Origin: Lunularia cruciata
Taxonomy: Eukaryota > Streptophyta > Marchantiopsida > Lunulariales > Lunulariaceae
Direction of reading: 5' to 3'
DNA length: 64,000 nucleotides
Assembly: GCA_948567375.1 (NCBI GenBank)
Contig: OX419759.1
Span: 37,673,493-37,737,492 of the forward strand
Under the pieces are notes generated by a model. That model had not been told where the DNA came from. It saw only the letters and a list, made by a program, of their open reading frames with translations, and made no database searches. Within the stretch, counting starts at the first letter, position 1, and every line of letters begins with the position of its first letter. Shown piece after piece: positions 1-10,625 of this stretch. The position numbers were made by a program, and so were the translations under genes.

Positions 1-2045
1 AACTACAACAAGTGGAAGAAGTCTGTGCTCAGTTTGTGGAGATGTTCAAAGAAGAAGCTAAAGGAACAACTACAAAATGCAAGATTCATGAACTGAGGTT
101 TTAGGTACAAAAGTTGTAATGGAGAACCTATGAGGAAGAGAAGATAGACCAGCTCGCTCTTTGGCTTCAAAGTCATGTCGATTGGAAGTTCAGTGAAGTA
201 AAAAAATCTAACTTGTTGAAGATCATTGACTATCAAGAGCACCCCAAAGAATTCCTTTGACAACTCAAAGGCACACTATGTTCTTCCAAGCAAAGCATGG
301 AGCCAAAGATAACCAAAGTATGATAAGGAACCATTGTACTAGATTAATGTACATTCTCTCATCCTTTTTAGCAATTGTACATAGGCTTTGTTAGTTATTT
401 GCAGAACTCCGAACTCATCTCCTTAGATTTGGAAGTTCTATTGTAAGTTTGTAATTTAGGAATTAGGAATTTGGCTCGATAAAATTTTCAGTGCAAATGT
501 CATTTGGCCAAGTTTCTAGACAAAGAACACTTTGGTGTGGAAGCTTAGGGTAGACATTCATTACTTGTAGCACATGCACCAAGGAAGGACTGACACCTTC
601 CCTCATACATTTGTAAGAAGTTTAATTAGGTAGTTAGAGTAGGATAAGAGAGAAATTAAGACTGTAATTGGTGGTGGTGGTGGTGGAGTAGTTTGGTATG
701 GTAAGAAACCTCCTTAGCCACCCAAGTCCCTTTTTGGAAAAGTGGGGTAGTAGAAAATTGTACATAAGGCTTTGGCCCAATAATCAAGAAGTCTCCTTAT
801 GCATACAATGTTGTATCATATTGAGTCTAGTTTGATCCATCTTTATTCACCTAGTGTCCAACTTTAAATTCTCTTGCTAGTGTAGAGATGTAAATCTTGC
901 TGAAGGATTTGTAGTTGTTGAATCCAAGACAAAGTGCCGGCAATTGGAGTGTGAATGTGTAGATGGGCCCAATGATGGATTTGATCAATCCTTAGTGCCA
1001 TTAATAACACACAATCAAACTTAAGGGACATTTGCTTGCCAATCAAGCCCCTTTGGTTGCATGCCTTTGAGGAAAGGTAGAACATTCCATCAAGGTTGGT
1101 GGCTTCAAGGCAAAGTGCACCATCACCTTTAGGGTAACTTTGGTTCCAATTGGTTTTGAGAGTGATGTAAGATATTTTCAGGTGTCTATAGAATGCCATA
1201 TTGTGTTCCTATCATCATATTGGGAGTGGTTTCTACCCAACAGGTTAAACAGCAAACAATACACAAATTGTAACTTGTGACACTTTCCTTTCACTTCTAG
1301 CCATTTTGACCTCTATCCTTGTGGGATCAACTTGTTCTTACCATTTTACTATCAGTACATTGACATTGGGTTGTTACATTCATAAGAGACCTCTGGGGAA
1401 AAGTGGAGTAGTTGGAGGAAAATGTATGTAAGGCTTAGGCCCGATAGTTTGAGAGTACACTTTTCCATGCAACTTTGTCTACAAACCAAAGTCTAATCTG
1501 ATTAATCTATACTCAACTAGTGGCTGGCTTTGACTGACCTTTCACAAGTAGTGGTGCAAACGGCATAGTAGGAGTTCAATTGTTTGAATCTTGGAGAGAT
1601 GGTTTGCAATTGGATTTTGAAAGTGTAGAGTGGCCAAGTGATGGATCCGATCAGTAATAAGTACCACAAGTTACAGGGAATAAAAAGTCAGGGAAATTTC
1701 ACTACCAAAAATACTCCTTTGGTGGTTGGTGTGACTTCTTGGAAGGTAGTACATGTTGTCAGGGTTGAAGGTTTCACAGCAAAGTTACCTCAAGGGAACG
1801 TCAGTTACATCAGTTTTGAGAATGATTTAGGATCTTTTTGGTTTGTTGTAGAGTGCCGCAGTAGGTGCCTCTACTCTGGAGCTGGGAGTGGTTTTTGCAC
1901 AAGTGGTTAAACACCAAACAATAACCCAACTACACTTTGTGACACATGTCCTTCACTTTGAGTCATGTCCAACCTGTATCCTCATGGGATTGACTTGTTC
2001 CTACCAATTATATTATTAGTAAATAGACATCAGGTTGTTATAATC
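1..2045 (+). mobile_element. Family L long LTR, degenerate 3' portion
   Basis: Positions 1-300 read on the plus strand give a broken frame (CKIHELR, VDWKFSEVKKSN) that lines up with the coiled-coil C-terminus of the ORF inside the family L LTR near 40,200-40,440 (ARLHELKLLVQE, RTRVDKK). Positions 300-700 show no frame. From about 700 the sequence follows the last 700 bp of that LTR, including gagtggtttctacc and an end near 1,378 reading ttgttac where the better copies have ttgtcaca. The 5' part lies outside the window. This is an old, inactive copy; the match is by motif and order rather than close identity. Confidence 0.55.
716..2042. repeat. Two tandem diverged units of about 663 bp
   Basis: Unit 1 (about 716-1,380) and unit 2 (about 1,381-2,042) share ordered landmarks at a constant offset near 663 bp: gtacataaggctttggccc / gtatgtaaggcttaggccc, gatggatttgatcaa / gatggatccgatcag, gggagtggtttctacc / gggagtggtttttgca, and a terminal ggttgttac / ggttgttat. 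They look like a duplication of the R-U5 end of the family L LTR. The open frame at 1,638-1,910 is a by-product of this repeat. Confidence 0.65.
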
Positions 2046-2109
2046 CTACTCTCTCAACTTCTATCAAGTTAAATACCAAAACGGTGAGTTGTTTCATGAT
2101 CCAAATATG

Positions 2110-2845
2110 TCCTAATACATTGTTGGAAGTCTGATTTTTGACTCTTCCGAGACTAGATCGAAGCTACATTGTTGATCTAGTGAGTCAATTTGTACAACCA
2201 GCCCAAGGAAGCCACATCAGATACAATTTGAAGGATTTTACATTATATAAAGTTTACAATTCAATTTGGTCTTCACTATTCAGCTGGTGGGGTTACCCCT
2301 TGTACAATGTTTTAATGATGTTGATGCAGATTTGGCAAAAAGTGCTCAAGATCAAAGATAAACAATAGGTTATATTTTCAACCTTGGAAGTTCTGGAATT
2401 AGTTGTTCATCAAAGAAACAACCTACTATTACTTTATCATCAACGGAAGCAGAATAGAGGGCTGTCACTAATGCTATATATGAGTCTATTTAGCTTCACA
2501 CCTCACCTTATTAGACAATATGAGATATATATTTCATGATCCTATAATCTTATATTTGTAATGCTACATGTGAGTCTATTTGGCTTCACTTATTAGAAGA
2601 TACAGGATATATATTTCATGATCTTATGTACAAATAACATCAGCAATATTAACCTTACTAAGAATCCAATATTTCATGGTACGGCCAAACCTATCGAGTT
2701 CCACTATCATTTCATTACCGAGAAGGTATTGGCGGGAGAAATAGATGTGCAGTATTTTAACCAAATCTTTACCTAGAGATAAATTTCAATATTTCAGATC
2801 TCATCTAGGATATCGACGTTAGCTTGAGGGAGGTAATGAGAATCC
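2110..2845 (+). mobile_element. Ty1/copia RT-RNase H remnant
   Basis: With frameshifts and stops, the plus strand reads like the end of a copia polyprotein. RLDRSYIVDLVSQF and PAQGSH match the RT-RNase H linker, YADADLAK and GYIFNLGSSGISCSSKKQ match the RNase H core, TITLSSTEAE is the copia hallmark (followed by a stop where Y is expected), LTKNPIFHG and EFHYHFITEKVLAGEIDVQY follow, and KFQYFRSHLG ends it at about 2,810. A purine-rich gcttgagggaggtaatgag then occupies the place of the polypurine tract. No LTR is recognisable on either side, so it is a truncated fragment. The 76-codon open frame at 2,138-2,368 is one piece of it. Confidence 0.85.
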
Positions 2846-3324
2846 AAGATGCTCCGTAATGAACAGTGACATATGACGTTTGCAATTGGACGCTCCACGA
2901 ATTTCATAATATTTTTTAGTTCACCGTATTGGTGCTCAATGAATATCTAGCTATAGGTGGGAAGACTTTCTATCTTCCAAGGTTCCATACAACCTCCCGC
3001 ACTCCGTGCCTGCACCTAGACTCACTCGGTTTTGTCACGGGACTAATTATCTAACACCGATAATCTGTTTTATTTCAGACACAAGAGGTAACGCGATAAC
3101 CAACTTACTTGAAGTGGTGGTGTCATAGCTGATTCAAATTGGGTGTAAGGGGCTACCATTTCTACCTTGGGATGTTTATTTAGCGCATGCAATAGTGCAG
3201 CTCGATGGTGAGATACTTGCCCCGGTGTACTGGTGGTATTCACTTAGTAATAGTCAGTTACTCTTGACGACTGAGAATTCCATCCACTAGTCTAAGAATT
3301 TCCTATCAAAATTGATGCTGGTGT
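2846..3324. other. Downstream flank of root-cap gene 1, no gene seen
   Basis: About 480 bp between the copia remnant and the stop codon of the minus-strand root-cap gene. It must contain that gene's 3' UTR on the minus strand. I see no clear AATAAA in the expected place and no other gene or repeat. Confidence 0.5.
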
Positions 3325-4615
3325 CTAACGACGGCAAGTAAGGCCTCCTCTTCTCCCGCTGTTGCAATTCACTCTGAATGTTTCGAGTGGCTCCGCATCA
3401 AGTTCGATATCGGAAGTTTGAGAAAACTGTGTCACTGCACAATCTGAAGACAGTAGGGACGAGCTCAAGTACTTCTCATCTCCACCCATGACTGGCATAG
3501 GGACACCCAACTTCACTGGAGTCTTGAATCCAGGCTGATAGGTCTGGCCCAGAACTCCGTTGACCGTGGAAGATAGACCAAAGAAGTTGAACTGCATTTG
3601 GAGATGGGCAAAACAGTCATCGTCCTTGATTTGGTAGTTGTGAACCTTGCTCTCTTCCTCCGTAATAGGTACAACGCGCAGGGACACTTCCAATAGCTGG
3701 TTGATTGTAAGGTGCACGCTGTTGGTTTTAGCAGTACGCTCGACCACTACGTCTCCTGCAGGAGAAGTCCACAAAGAACCCTCACCCCTAGGAATGGAAA
3801 CATCTTCTCCGTCAAAGGTCATATAAAGCTGGTCGATTTCTTCTGCCCACTTAGCCACCTTGCTAGCGCCAACGCTGAGCTTGTGAGCACCGAAAACCAT
3901 GCCCAAGCTTTGGACCCAAGTGTAATCCCGGGGCCTTCCTTCCGGTCTCTTTCCGATGAAGTGAGCGTTAATGTGCACTCTGCGGTCTGATACTAGGCAA
4001 AAGTCCTGATCCTTTTGTCCGTGGAAGTAGAACATCACTCCATCTCCTCCAATGAAACGAGGATCGTAACAAACTGATCCATATCCGAAGCAATCTACCT
4101 TGCGATCTGCATGAGTTACAAGACGTCCACAATTTCTCAATAATCTGTACACCACGTTCAAAGAGTAGGCTAGCCACCTAGCAATGAAGCTGCATATTAA
4201 GTTCCAAAGCAATAATGGTAATAGAGTGACAAGCTCAATTCCTATCATGTGCAGTAGGACAATGTCTTCTAGATCTATAACACTATTTGAAAGTTGGCAG
4301 TTTCAAGATTCATTCCTTCGTCTGCTAAAGGTCATATTACTCACGTCTGCAAGTAGCCCGGCAAGTGGAGCAACTAATGTAGCAGGCTGAATTGCCTGGA
4401 GCGATTCTTGACCTCGTTGGGCAGCGGCTGGGACATGTGAGCAGTACTTGGTAACAGTTTCCCGGGTTAATACAACGTGCCCTCTCTGGGCCACCTGCTG
4501 CGTTCGTCATCATTTGGTAAGGTAATTCCTCCCCGGTATCCTGTCCAGACACACACATGACCCATACTGAGAGAACTAAGAGTGGAAGTAAGAACATCTT
4601 GTTTACCCCCATCAT
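3325..4615 (-). CDS. Root cap / LEA-related secreted protein, gene 1
   Basis: Two exons on the minus strand: 4,615-4,345 and 4,106-3,325, with a 238-bp GTGAGT...GCAG intron (4,344-4,107), phase 1; 350 residues. The start is the first of two adjacent ATGs before a hydrophobic signal peptide (MFLLPLLVLSVWVMCVSG). A third ATG at 4,597 is also possible. Residues 45-90 hold eight cysteines spaced C-x5-C-x6-C-x3-C-x12-C-x3-C-x2-C-x3-C. Exon 2 opens with CFGYGSVCYDPRFIGGDG and has FYFHGQKDQDFCLVSD, INAHFIGKRP and VNGVLGQTYQP, which I recognise as the Root_cap domain of maize and Arabidopsis root-cap/LEA-related proteins. The family is secreted and associated with root cap and embryo; the biochemical role is not established. 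Length and intron position match gene 2, so it appears functional. The open frame continues upstream of 4,615, but signal-peptide position and homology favour this start. Confidence 0.9.
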
Positions 4616-4728
4616 TACTAGTTGCAAGTTCGATTGTATCCTTGTACAGCTCTTCCACCAGATGTAGTCAAGAGATCGGAGGTAGAGAAGATAGTACGAG
4701 AATGAGGATGCCTTGGAACTAGGATAGC

Positions 4729-4735
4729 TTTTAAA
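4729..4735 (-). promoter_or_regulatory. TATA-like box of root-cap gene 1
   Basis: On the minus strand the sequence gcctttaaaagct places TTTAAAA about 115 bp upstream of the chosen ATG at 4,615, a normal spacing for a plant promoter with a short 5' UTR. This is inferred from position and sequence only. Confidence 0.35.
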
Positions 4736-7186
4736 GGCAAGACTCCGGAGGTTGTTTCCTCTTTCCAATATGGACACTACGATGATAGTCAACCGTGCTG
4801 TCCAGATCCGATCCTGTACAATCGGATGCTGAACATTGAATTTCGAGCTGTTCATGCGTGATCTGCTGCTTGATTAACTTTAGCATTGCATAACGGTTTT
4901 CATGGGTCAGTTTTAAGCAGAAAGTCTTTGGTGCGCATGCAACTACAGTCATTCTCAATAACGATGTTGATGATAGATCAAGAGCCGCACAGACGTACAC
5001 TTAAGTCCAGGCTTGCCTAGGTATATGCTGAAACTACACTCAGTCATGCAACTCCGTTGCTTTTTTGAACAAGTTCATTCGTATTTGGAATTTTTAGATC
5101 TATCTCCTTTCGTATTCTTCAATTGCTGGTGCGACAACTTAAATTCTGTAAATTTAGCATTGTATTCACCGGACTTGCGTTTCTACGACATACCCTCAAG
5201 TTCCGCCTCATCATCTTCAGCGCTCATGAATACTCTTAGAACCAAACATGTGCAGGTACAGTAGTCTATAAATTGTGTACAGCGTCTAATATCCATGCTA
5301 GTTAAAGAATTTGGATGTGCATCATAGCATGTATATTTCAAGCCTGATCCAAACCAGAATAGCTTTAAAGGGTGTTCATTGACAAGTTTGCCTTGGAGGA
5401 AATCTTTGGGAGAAAGAAAACAATTTTCAGGTTCAAGTCGTTCCAACTAGATGTCTGGACACGACCTGGTGCAAATGATTCTGGCTCTGGTTTCTACTTA
5501 TTGTAGTTGAGTTACTAGAATTCTTCAAATAATTCAAGCTTCCACTGCTACCATGGCCAGAAAATTCTGCATATTCAGCTGCAGGTCATGGCTAAACCCG
5601 TCACCGCGTTCTTCCCATACCTGTCTAAAGAATACTATCTGATTTCTCGAGGCTCTCAAGTCTCACCAAGTTTTCATTCCTTAAAGGGTGCACGGAAAGT
5701 AGAGGACATTACGAAGGGATTCTCTTCATTACTTGTTTTCTGTTCAGAAGCTCTACGACGTCCTGTGGACCCACTTCTAAAACAATCCTTGCGACAAATA
5801 CTTTCATTATCGGCTCAACTTGCAGTCGTAGAGACACCAGTGGTAACAATCTAAGGTACAGTGAGCATCTTCACGTGATATTGTTGGCCGTCGTTGAGAT
5901 GCATCGTGCACGCCACACGCTTTGAGAGCTGAAAGTAATCGTCACAACCATTTTCTCCACTCCTGTAGTCTGGATTCGTTGTGAAGGCAAGGTCCTAAAA
6001 CGCCAAGTGGGATCATATGTCAAGAGAGCATTTTGTAAATTCGAACAGCTCCAATCTCACAAGATATTTGAATACATGTGTCCTGTGCTACATAACATCA
6101 ATGAGAGTAAAACATCGCAAATGTAATTCTGGATCCTCCGTTTCAGGATCACCAGTCTCTATGTTCCAGCTGTAGCTGATAAGGTCGATATGTTTTCAAG
6201 GTGCCCAATTTACAATATATTTAGAAGGGCATAAACATTGGTCGTGGCCAATTGCAATGATTCCTTGTAACCGTCGAGCAAGAAACCCTAGGTCCAATGG
6301 GAAGGAAGACCTTGACGATCTGAGCTAGGTTCCACTGAAGGGCGTTGACGATACGAATCATAACTCATTAAAGAAACAATAGTTTCAAATAATGAGTGGC
6401 AGAGTTTCTCCAAAGCAACGTCATGTTAAAACATTCTCGCTACTCAATCGGCAAAGCCGGGACCTGCGTGGGGAGTACGCCATATTCCCAGGACCAGGCG
6501 GGTGGGAAGGTGGTAAGTTAGATCCAGACTTGGGAATAAGCTTTCGTGAGGAGTGTGACATGGCCAGAACTTCAAAGTAGTGTGTATGCTTGTATCTAAA
6601 AGGATAGAACATTGAACAGAAACATAGAACACGGATGAAAGCGCGGAAATTTTATATGACATGGACAGGTACTAATGGTTGTATCCTATTCGAGGAGGCT
6701 GCTCTCGTGTATGTCCTGACCCGTTCGCATCTGGAAATCCCTTGTTCTCAGCCATGTGGAGCAGTGCTCTCACTAAATGTTTGTCAAAGGGACACCTTGA
6801 GAGTTGTTGAGGTCGAGGACAACCTCCACTTTTCCAGACCACTTTCGACGAACTCACAATACTGTCCAACTTAACAGCCCGATAGATCTACCTACCTCTA
6901 GATCTGGATCTAGATCAAGCCGTATTGAATCTATGCTGTAATCATAATCATCCGGACATTCCTTGGATCCATCCATATACATATACAGTCTCTTTCATTG
7001 GTTTAATATTTGTGTCTGCAATAATTCAGCAAGTTGGGCTTGTAAAGCGCATGTGTGCAGCACGCACCTATACTAGATTTATCCTCACGGGTGTGATGGC
7101 CAAGTCGAAGGGAAATTTCATGACCAAATGCTGACGCAGAAAGAGAAAAAATATGGAAATAAGGTGAAGTCCCCAAACAAATTCGC
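4736..7186. other. Divergent intergenic region between root-cap genes 1 and 2
   Basis: About 2.4 kb between two genes transcribed away from each other, so it should hold both promoters. The 88-codon open frame at 5,588-5,854 has no domain I recognise. A minus-strand block at 5,870-5,995 looks exon-like and is listed separately. The stretch 6,380-7,340 is duplicated upstream of the third, decayed family member. No transposon is recognisable here, unlike the rest of the window. Confidence 0.5.
5870..5995 (-). other. Exon-like block of unknown identity, duplicated at about 9,475-9,545
   Basis: On the minus strand an AG precedes an open stretch of about 45 codons containing NPDYRSGENGCDDYFQLSKRV and ending before a stop near 5,853. 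A diverged copy on the same strand at about 9,475-9,545 keeps GCDVDFHPSKNV at the matching place. Both copies lie upstream of a root-cap gene copy, so they travel with the duplicated promoter block. I do not recognise the protein; it may be a relic exon of a neighbouring gene or simply conserved upstream sequence. Confidence 0.3.
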
Positions 7187-7345
7187 ATATAAGGAGCCAT
7201 TCTCATTCTTGGAAATCATCATGTCATTGACGATTTGAAGATTTGAAGCATCAACTGTTAGAGCAAACATCTTCTTAGTTTGCTAACACTCCTAAAATTT
7301 TCCTCTCTGGTTCTTGCAGAAGAACCAGTTTTATCGCACAGGTGC
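6380..7345 (+). repeat. Upstream block of gene 2, duplicated at about 9,540-10,187
   Basis: Landmarks occur in the same order in both places: tcaatcggcaaagccgggacctgcgtggggagt against tcaatcgtgaatccaggaacatgcgtggagagt, then a tgtgtat...gctt run, then acacggatgaaagcgcggaaat against acacggatgaagaagcggaaat, then a cgcataagg-like TATA region before an ATG. The second copy is about 300 bp shorter. It shows that the third root-cap copy arose by a duplication including several hundred bp of promoter. Confidence 0.65.
7187..7193 (+). promoter_or_regulatory. TATA-like box of root-cap gene 2
   Basis: ATATAAG within cgcatataaggagcc lies about 170 bp before the ATG at 7,360. The duplicated upstream block of the pseudogene keeps a related cgcataagg...catatag arrangement before its own ATG, which supports this as the core promoter position. 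Confidence 0.4.
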
Positions 7346-7359
7346 ATTGGTTTTTGAAA

Positions 7360-8532
7360 ATGACTCGTAACTTCTTGTTCCTGGTTGGTGTGGGGGTCGC
7401 CTTTCTGGCGATGGAATTTTCTTCCGCGGAGACTGTCAGTGGTAAAGACCCGACGACAGACTACTTGATCGAAACACAGAGCGTGCCAGCAGCTCCGGAG
7501 ACGGCCAGATGCCTTTCTGTACAATGTAGAAACCGGAGACTAACTTGTCCCAATGCCTGCAAGAAGAGATCCACCGTTGCTGATGGCAAGTCAGCGTGCT
7601 TCATAGATTGCTTCAAGTGTGAAACCAGCTGCAAACGTAAGTTCTGCGGATTGAATTTATCCAGTACCTATAGTAAATTCCTTCAAGTTTCGCCTGTGTA
7701 GCTTTACTGATGATGTACAAACTGATGGATTCTATTTGGTATGTCCTTACATAATACAGATAGAAAGTTGAACTGTTACGGATTCGGAGCAGTGTGCTAC
7801 GATCCACGTTTCATTGGTGGGGACGGTGTGATGTTCTACTTCCACGGTCAGAAGGATCAAGATTTCTGCATTCTGTCTGACCGCAGCTTGCACATTAATG
7901 CCCACTTCATTGGAAAGCGGCCAGAGGGGAGGTCAAGGGATTACACTTGGGTGCAAAGCTTGGGGATTATGTTCGCCTCCAATAAGCTCGCCATCGGAGC
8001 GAAGAAGGTGGCAGCGTGGTCCAACAATGTAGACCATCTCTCATTTTCCTACAATGGAATCGAATTCACCATTCCAGAGCTCGAGGGTTCTGTTTGGACT
8101 TCAGTTGACGGACAGGTCGTGGTTGAAAGAACAAGCGAGGCTAACAGCGCGCATGTGACGGTAAAGCAGTTGATGGAGGTGAGTTTGGATGTAGTTCCTA
8201 TCACCGACGAGGAGAGCCGAGTACACAACTATCAAATTACCGACGAGGACCGTTTCGCTCATCTCCAGATGCAGTTCAGTTTTTCCGGTCTATCCAGCTC
8301 AGTAAACGGGGTGTTAGGCCAAACTTATCAGCCAAATTTCAAAACCCCTGTGAAGACGACTGCACCCATGCCTGTAATGGGAGGATCCGAGAAGTACTTG
8401 ACCTCCTCTCTGCTGACAGCTGATTGTAAGGTGAACCAGTTCTCAGTTAGTTCTGAAGCCGTTGAATCTTCAGCATTCAAGAGCTCTGTGCAGTGCATGA
8501 CGAGGGAAGGAGTAATGTCATGCAGGCGATAG
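7360..8532 (+). CDS. Root cap / LEA-related secreted protein, gene 2
   Basis: Exons 7,360-7,636 and 7,760-8,532 with a 123-bp GTAAGT...ACAG intron, phase 1; 349 residues. The ATG at 7,360 is conserved in the third copy (atgactcgtaac); the in-frame codon at 7,342 is GTG and was not used. A signal peptide of about 23 residues (LFLVGVGVAFLAMEFSSA) is followed by eight cysteines spaced C-x4-C-x6-C-x3-C-x12-C-x3-C-x2-C-x3-C, almost as in gene 1. Exon 2 carries CYDPRFIGGDGVMFYFHG, KDQDFCILSD, INAHFIGKRPEG, LEVSL-type and GVLGQTYQP segments of the Root_cap domain and ends GVMSCRR. No disabling change is visible. Compared with gene 1 the central domain is strongly conserved and the C-terminal 40 residues are not. 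An AATAAA-like attaaaataac at about 8,596 could serve polyadenylation. Function beyond secretion and root-cap or embryo association is not known for the family. Confidence 0.9.
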
Positions 8533-9470
8533 ATTGCCCTAGTACTCCACCAATTCTCGAGTTAAATCCATTAGCGGGAACCTAAGATGAGTGCATTAAA
8601 ATAACAATTAATGATGGTCTTGTGCACATTTCGAGTCCAAATGCATGACTAGATCTTTCCAACTTAGCTGAATAAGAATCAAGTAAAGTAGTTGACTGAC
8701 TAGGCCCCATGCCAGTAGTAAGGGAAGAATTCGAATGGCAACAAACTTTACGACAGGACGACAATATTACGATAAGGTTCCATGACTCTTGACCATGAAA
8801 ATGGAAACGAGTGCAGCAGCTGCAGGAAGTGCGATGGTGGATGCATGAGGTGGCCCAGCTGTCTGGAAGATCTCCCATCAGTTGCAATCGTGCAACTGCA
8901 ACACACTACTGTAGTATGTATCCTCTAGAAACTGCCCCTTGGGAGAAAAGTTTGTGATCACATAGCCAGAATAAGGAGGGTTACCACCACCAGAAAGCTT
9001 ATTGCCGTGCAGCAATGTGACTTGCAAGGATATTATTAATATTCACTGAGTTTTTGTTATGAACTGTGAATGTGAAACATTTTATAAATATGGGTACCTT
9101 TGCACATGAAAATGAGGAGCGAGATGCATTCTAAAGCTTGTTTGGGGATTTCTGTTCCTGTCAAGAATATACATGTGCTGCAAAATCTGATTCAACTTAG
9201 AGGAATTGCAACTCAGAACCAGGTATGGGTACCTGGCCAATGACTCCCTCTGTGATCAACATAATTCTACTGTAGAATTATTCCAATTCTTTAACAATAT
9301 AAGATTGCACTCAGTCTGTCTCACACAAGTTTAGATCGTTATTTAGTTACAGCCTTGGGTACGTCATATCGCTCAATCTCAAAACTCTGCTTACACCATC
9401 CCAATTTGTCTATGAAAATATTTGATATAAGAAGTACGGTGCTTGTAGCACCCCCAAGCTTAAGTTGCCA
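8533..9470. other. Downstream flank of root-cap gene 2, no gene seen
   Basis: About 940 bp of AT-rich unique-looking sequence with no coding similarity I can name. It ends where the duplicated upstream block of the pseudogene begins. Confidence 0.4.
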
Positions 9471-10187
9471 GTTGTTCAACTACACAGCGAGCTACTCACA
9501 TTCTTTGAGGGATGAAAGTCAACGTCACAACCAGAGTTTCTCAACATCAGAGCCAAATCCGAAAACACACAGCTTTCCTATTCAATCGTGAATCCAGGAA
9601 CATGCGTGGAGAGTTGTGCCGACTAGTAATGACCAGGACCAGCACCCGGAAATAGGCGAAGCTAAGATTAAATCCAAACATGGCAACAGCAATTCGAAAA
9701 AGTGTGTATATATGCTTGAAGATGATAATGCAAAGAAGCATCAAACACGGATGAAGAAGCGGAAATATACTTTGATTGATCTGGGTAGGTTTTGCGAGGG
9801 TTGAATTTATTCGACAAGGACGCGTTTATGTATCCGTTGAATCCTCTTTACCTAACCTCGTGCTCCCCGGCCATCACTCGAATTTCCTATGTCCAACAGT
9901 GATCTCCCATAAAAATATATTGGCCAAGGGACACCCCTGAACACTTATCGAGCGCATCCGCCAAAGATCGTCCAGGAAGAATCCAACAGCTACAAAAGTG
10001 AATCGCGGATCAGATAGAACTTCCGTCGTAATGAAGACTCTTGATATTCCTGTCTTGTAATCCATCAGGATGATGGACTAAACATAGAAAACAAACATGT
10101 CTACAGATTATTACCAATTCTAAGAACTCTCCCTCAGGCCCCGCATAAGGTCCACATATAGAGAGCCCAGGTGGTTTGCCGTTAGAA

Positions 10188-10444
10188 ATGACTCGTAACG
10201 GGCTATTCCTAGTTGCTGCGAGGATTCTCATTCGGGCTAATGGAAGTTCTCCTATCAGAGATTGTTCTTGAGATTATGCGATGAACTATTGTAGTGAGAC
10301 CACCCAATTCTTCCTCAAGTCGAGAGAGGGGCAACTGTCTCACTCCAGCCGCGTAGAAACATGACACTTAACCATTCTACGAGCTACAGAAAGAGATCCA
10401 TTGTTGCTCTTGGCAAGACCTACCAGTAGAATCGGTTAGAACAC
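10188..10444 (+). pseudogene. Root-cap gene copy 3, exon 1 (decayed)
   Basis: Starts atgactcgtaacgggctattcctagttg, matching the start of gene 2 (atgactcgtaacttcttgttcctggttg), and includes gaaagagatccattgttgctcttggcaag against gaagagatccaccgttgctgatggcaag. It is 20 bp shorter than exon 1 of gene 2, has in-frame stops and has lost most cysteines. The donor is damaged: cgaagttct where gene 2 has cgtaagttct. Together with the exon 2 relic at 14,630 it forms one pseudogene whose intron has grown to about 4.2 kb. Confidence 0.75.
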
Positions 10445-10510
10445 GAAGTTCTATAGAGGATACTTTTCAGAAATGACTAGAATGAACAGAAATGTAGAAT
10501 TGTCACAATT

Positions 10511-10625
10511 GTTTATTATTAAATGTTTAACCTCTTGGACATGAATTTTTGCCAGGATAGTGTAGTTTTTTATTATTAAATGTTTAACCTTTTGTACATG
10601 AATTATTGTCAAAATTATTGCCAGA
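10511..10625. repeat. 57-bp direct repeat, two copies
   Basis: The string tattattaaatgtttaacc recurs at 10,514 and 10,571, each time followed by t/ctt-g-acatgaat. The two units differ at a few sites. It lies inside the expanded intron of the pseudogene. Confidence 0.75.

Noticed and set aside
3712-4177. Open frames opposite or out of frame with root-cap gene 1
   Set aside because: They are shadows of exon 2, which has strong family similarity on the minus strand.
5588-5854. 88-codon open frame between the two root-cap genes
   Set aside because: No recognisable domain, no related copy upstream of the pseudogene, and the length is expected by chance in GC-balanced intergenic DNA.
7342-7359. 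Six extra codons (MHWFLK) at the start of root-cap gene 2
   Set aside because: The first codon is GTG, not ATG, and the third gene copy has a stop in this stretch; ATG at 7,360 is conserved and gives a good signal peptide.
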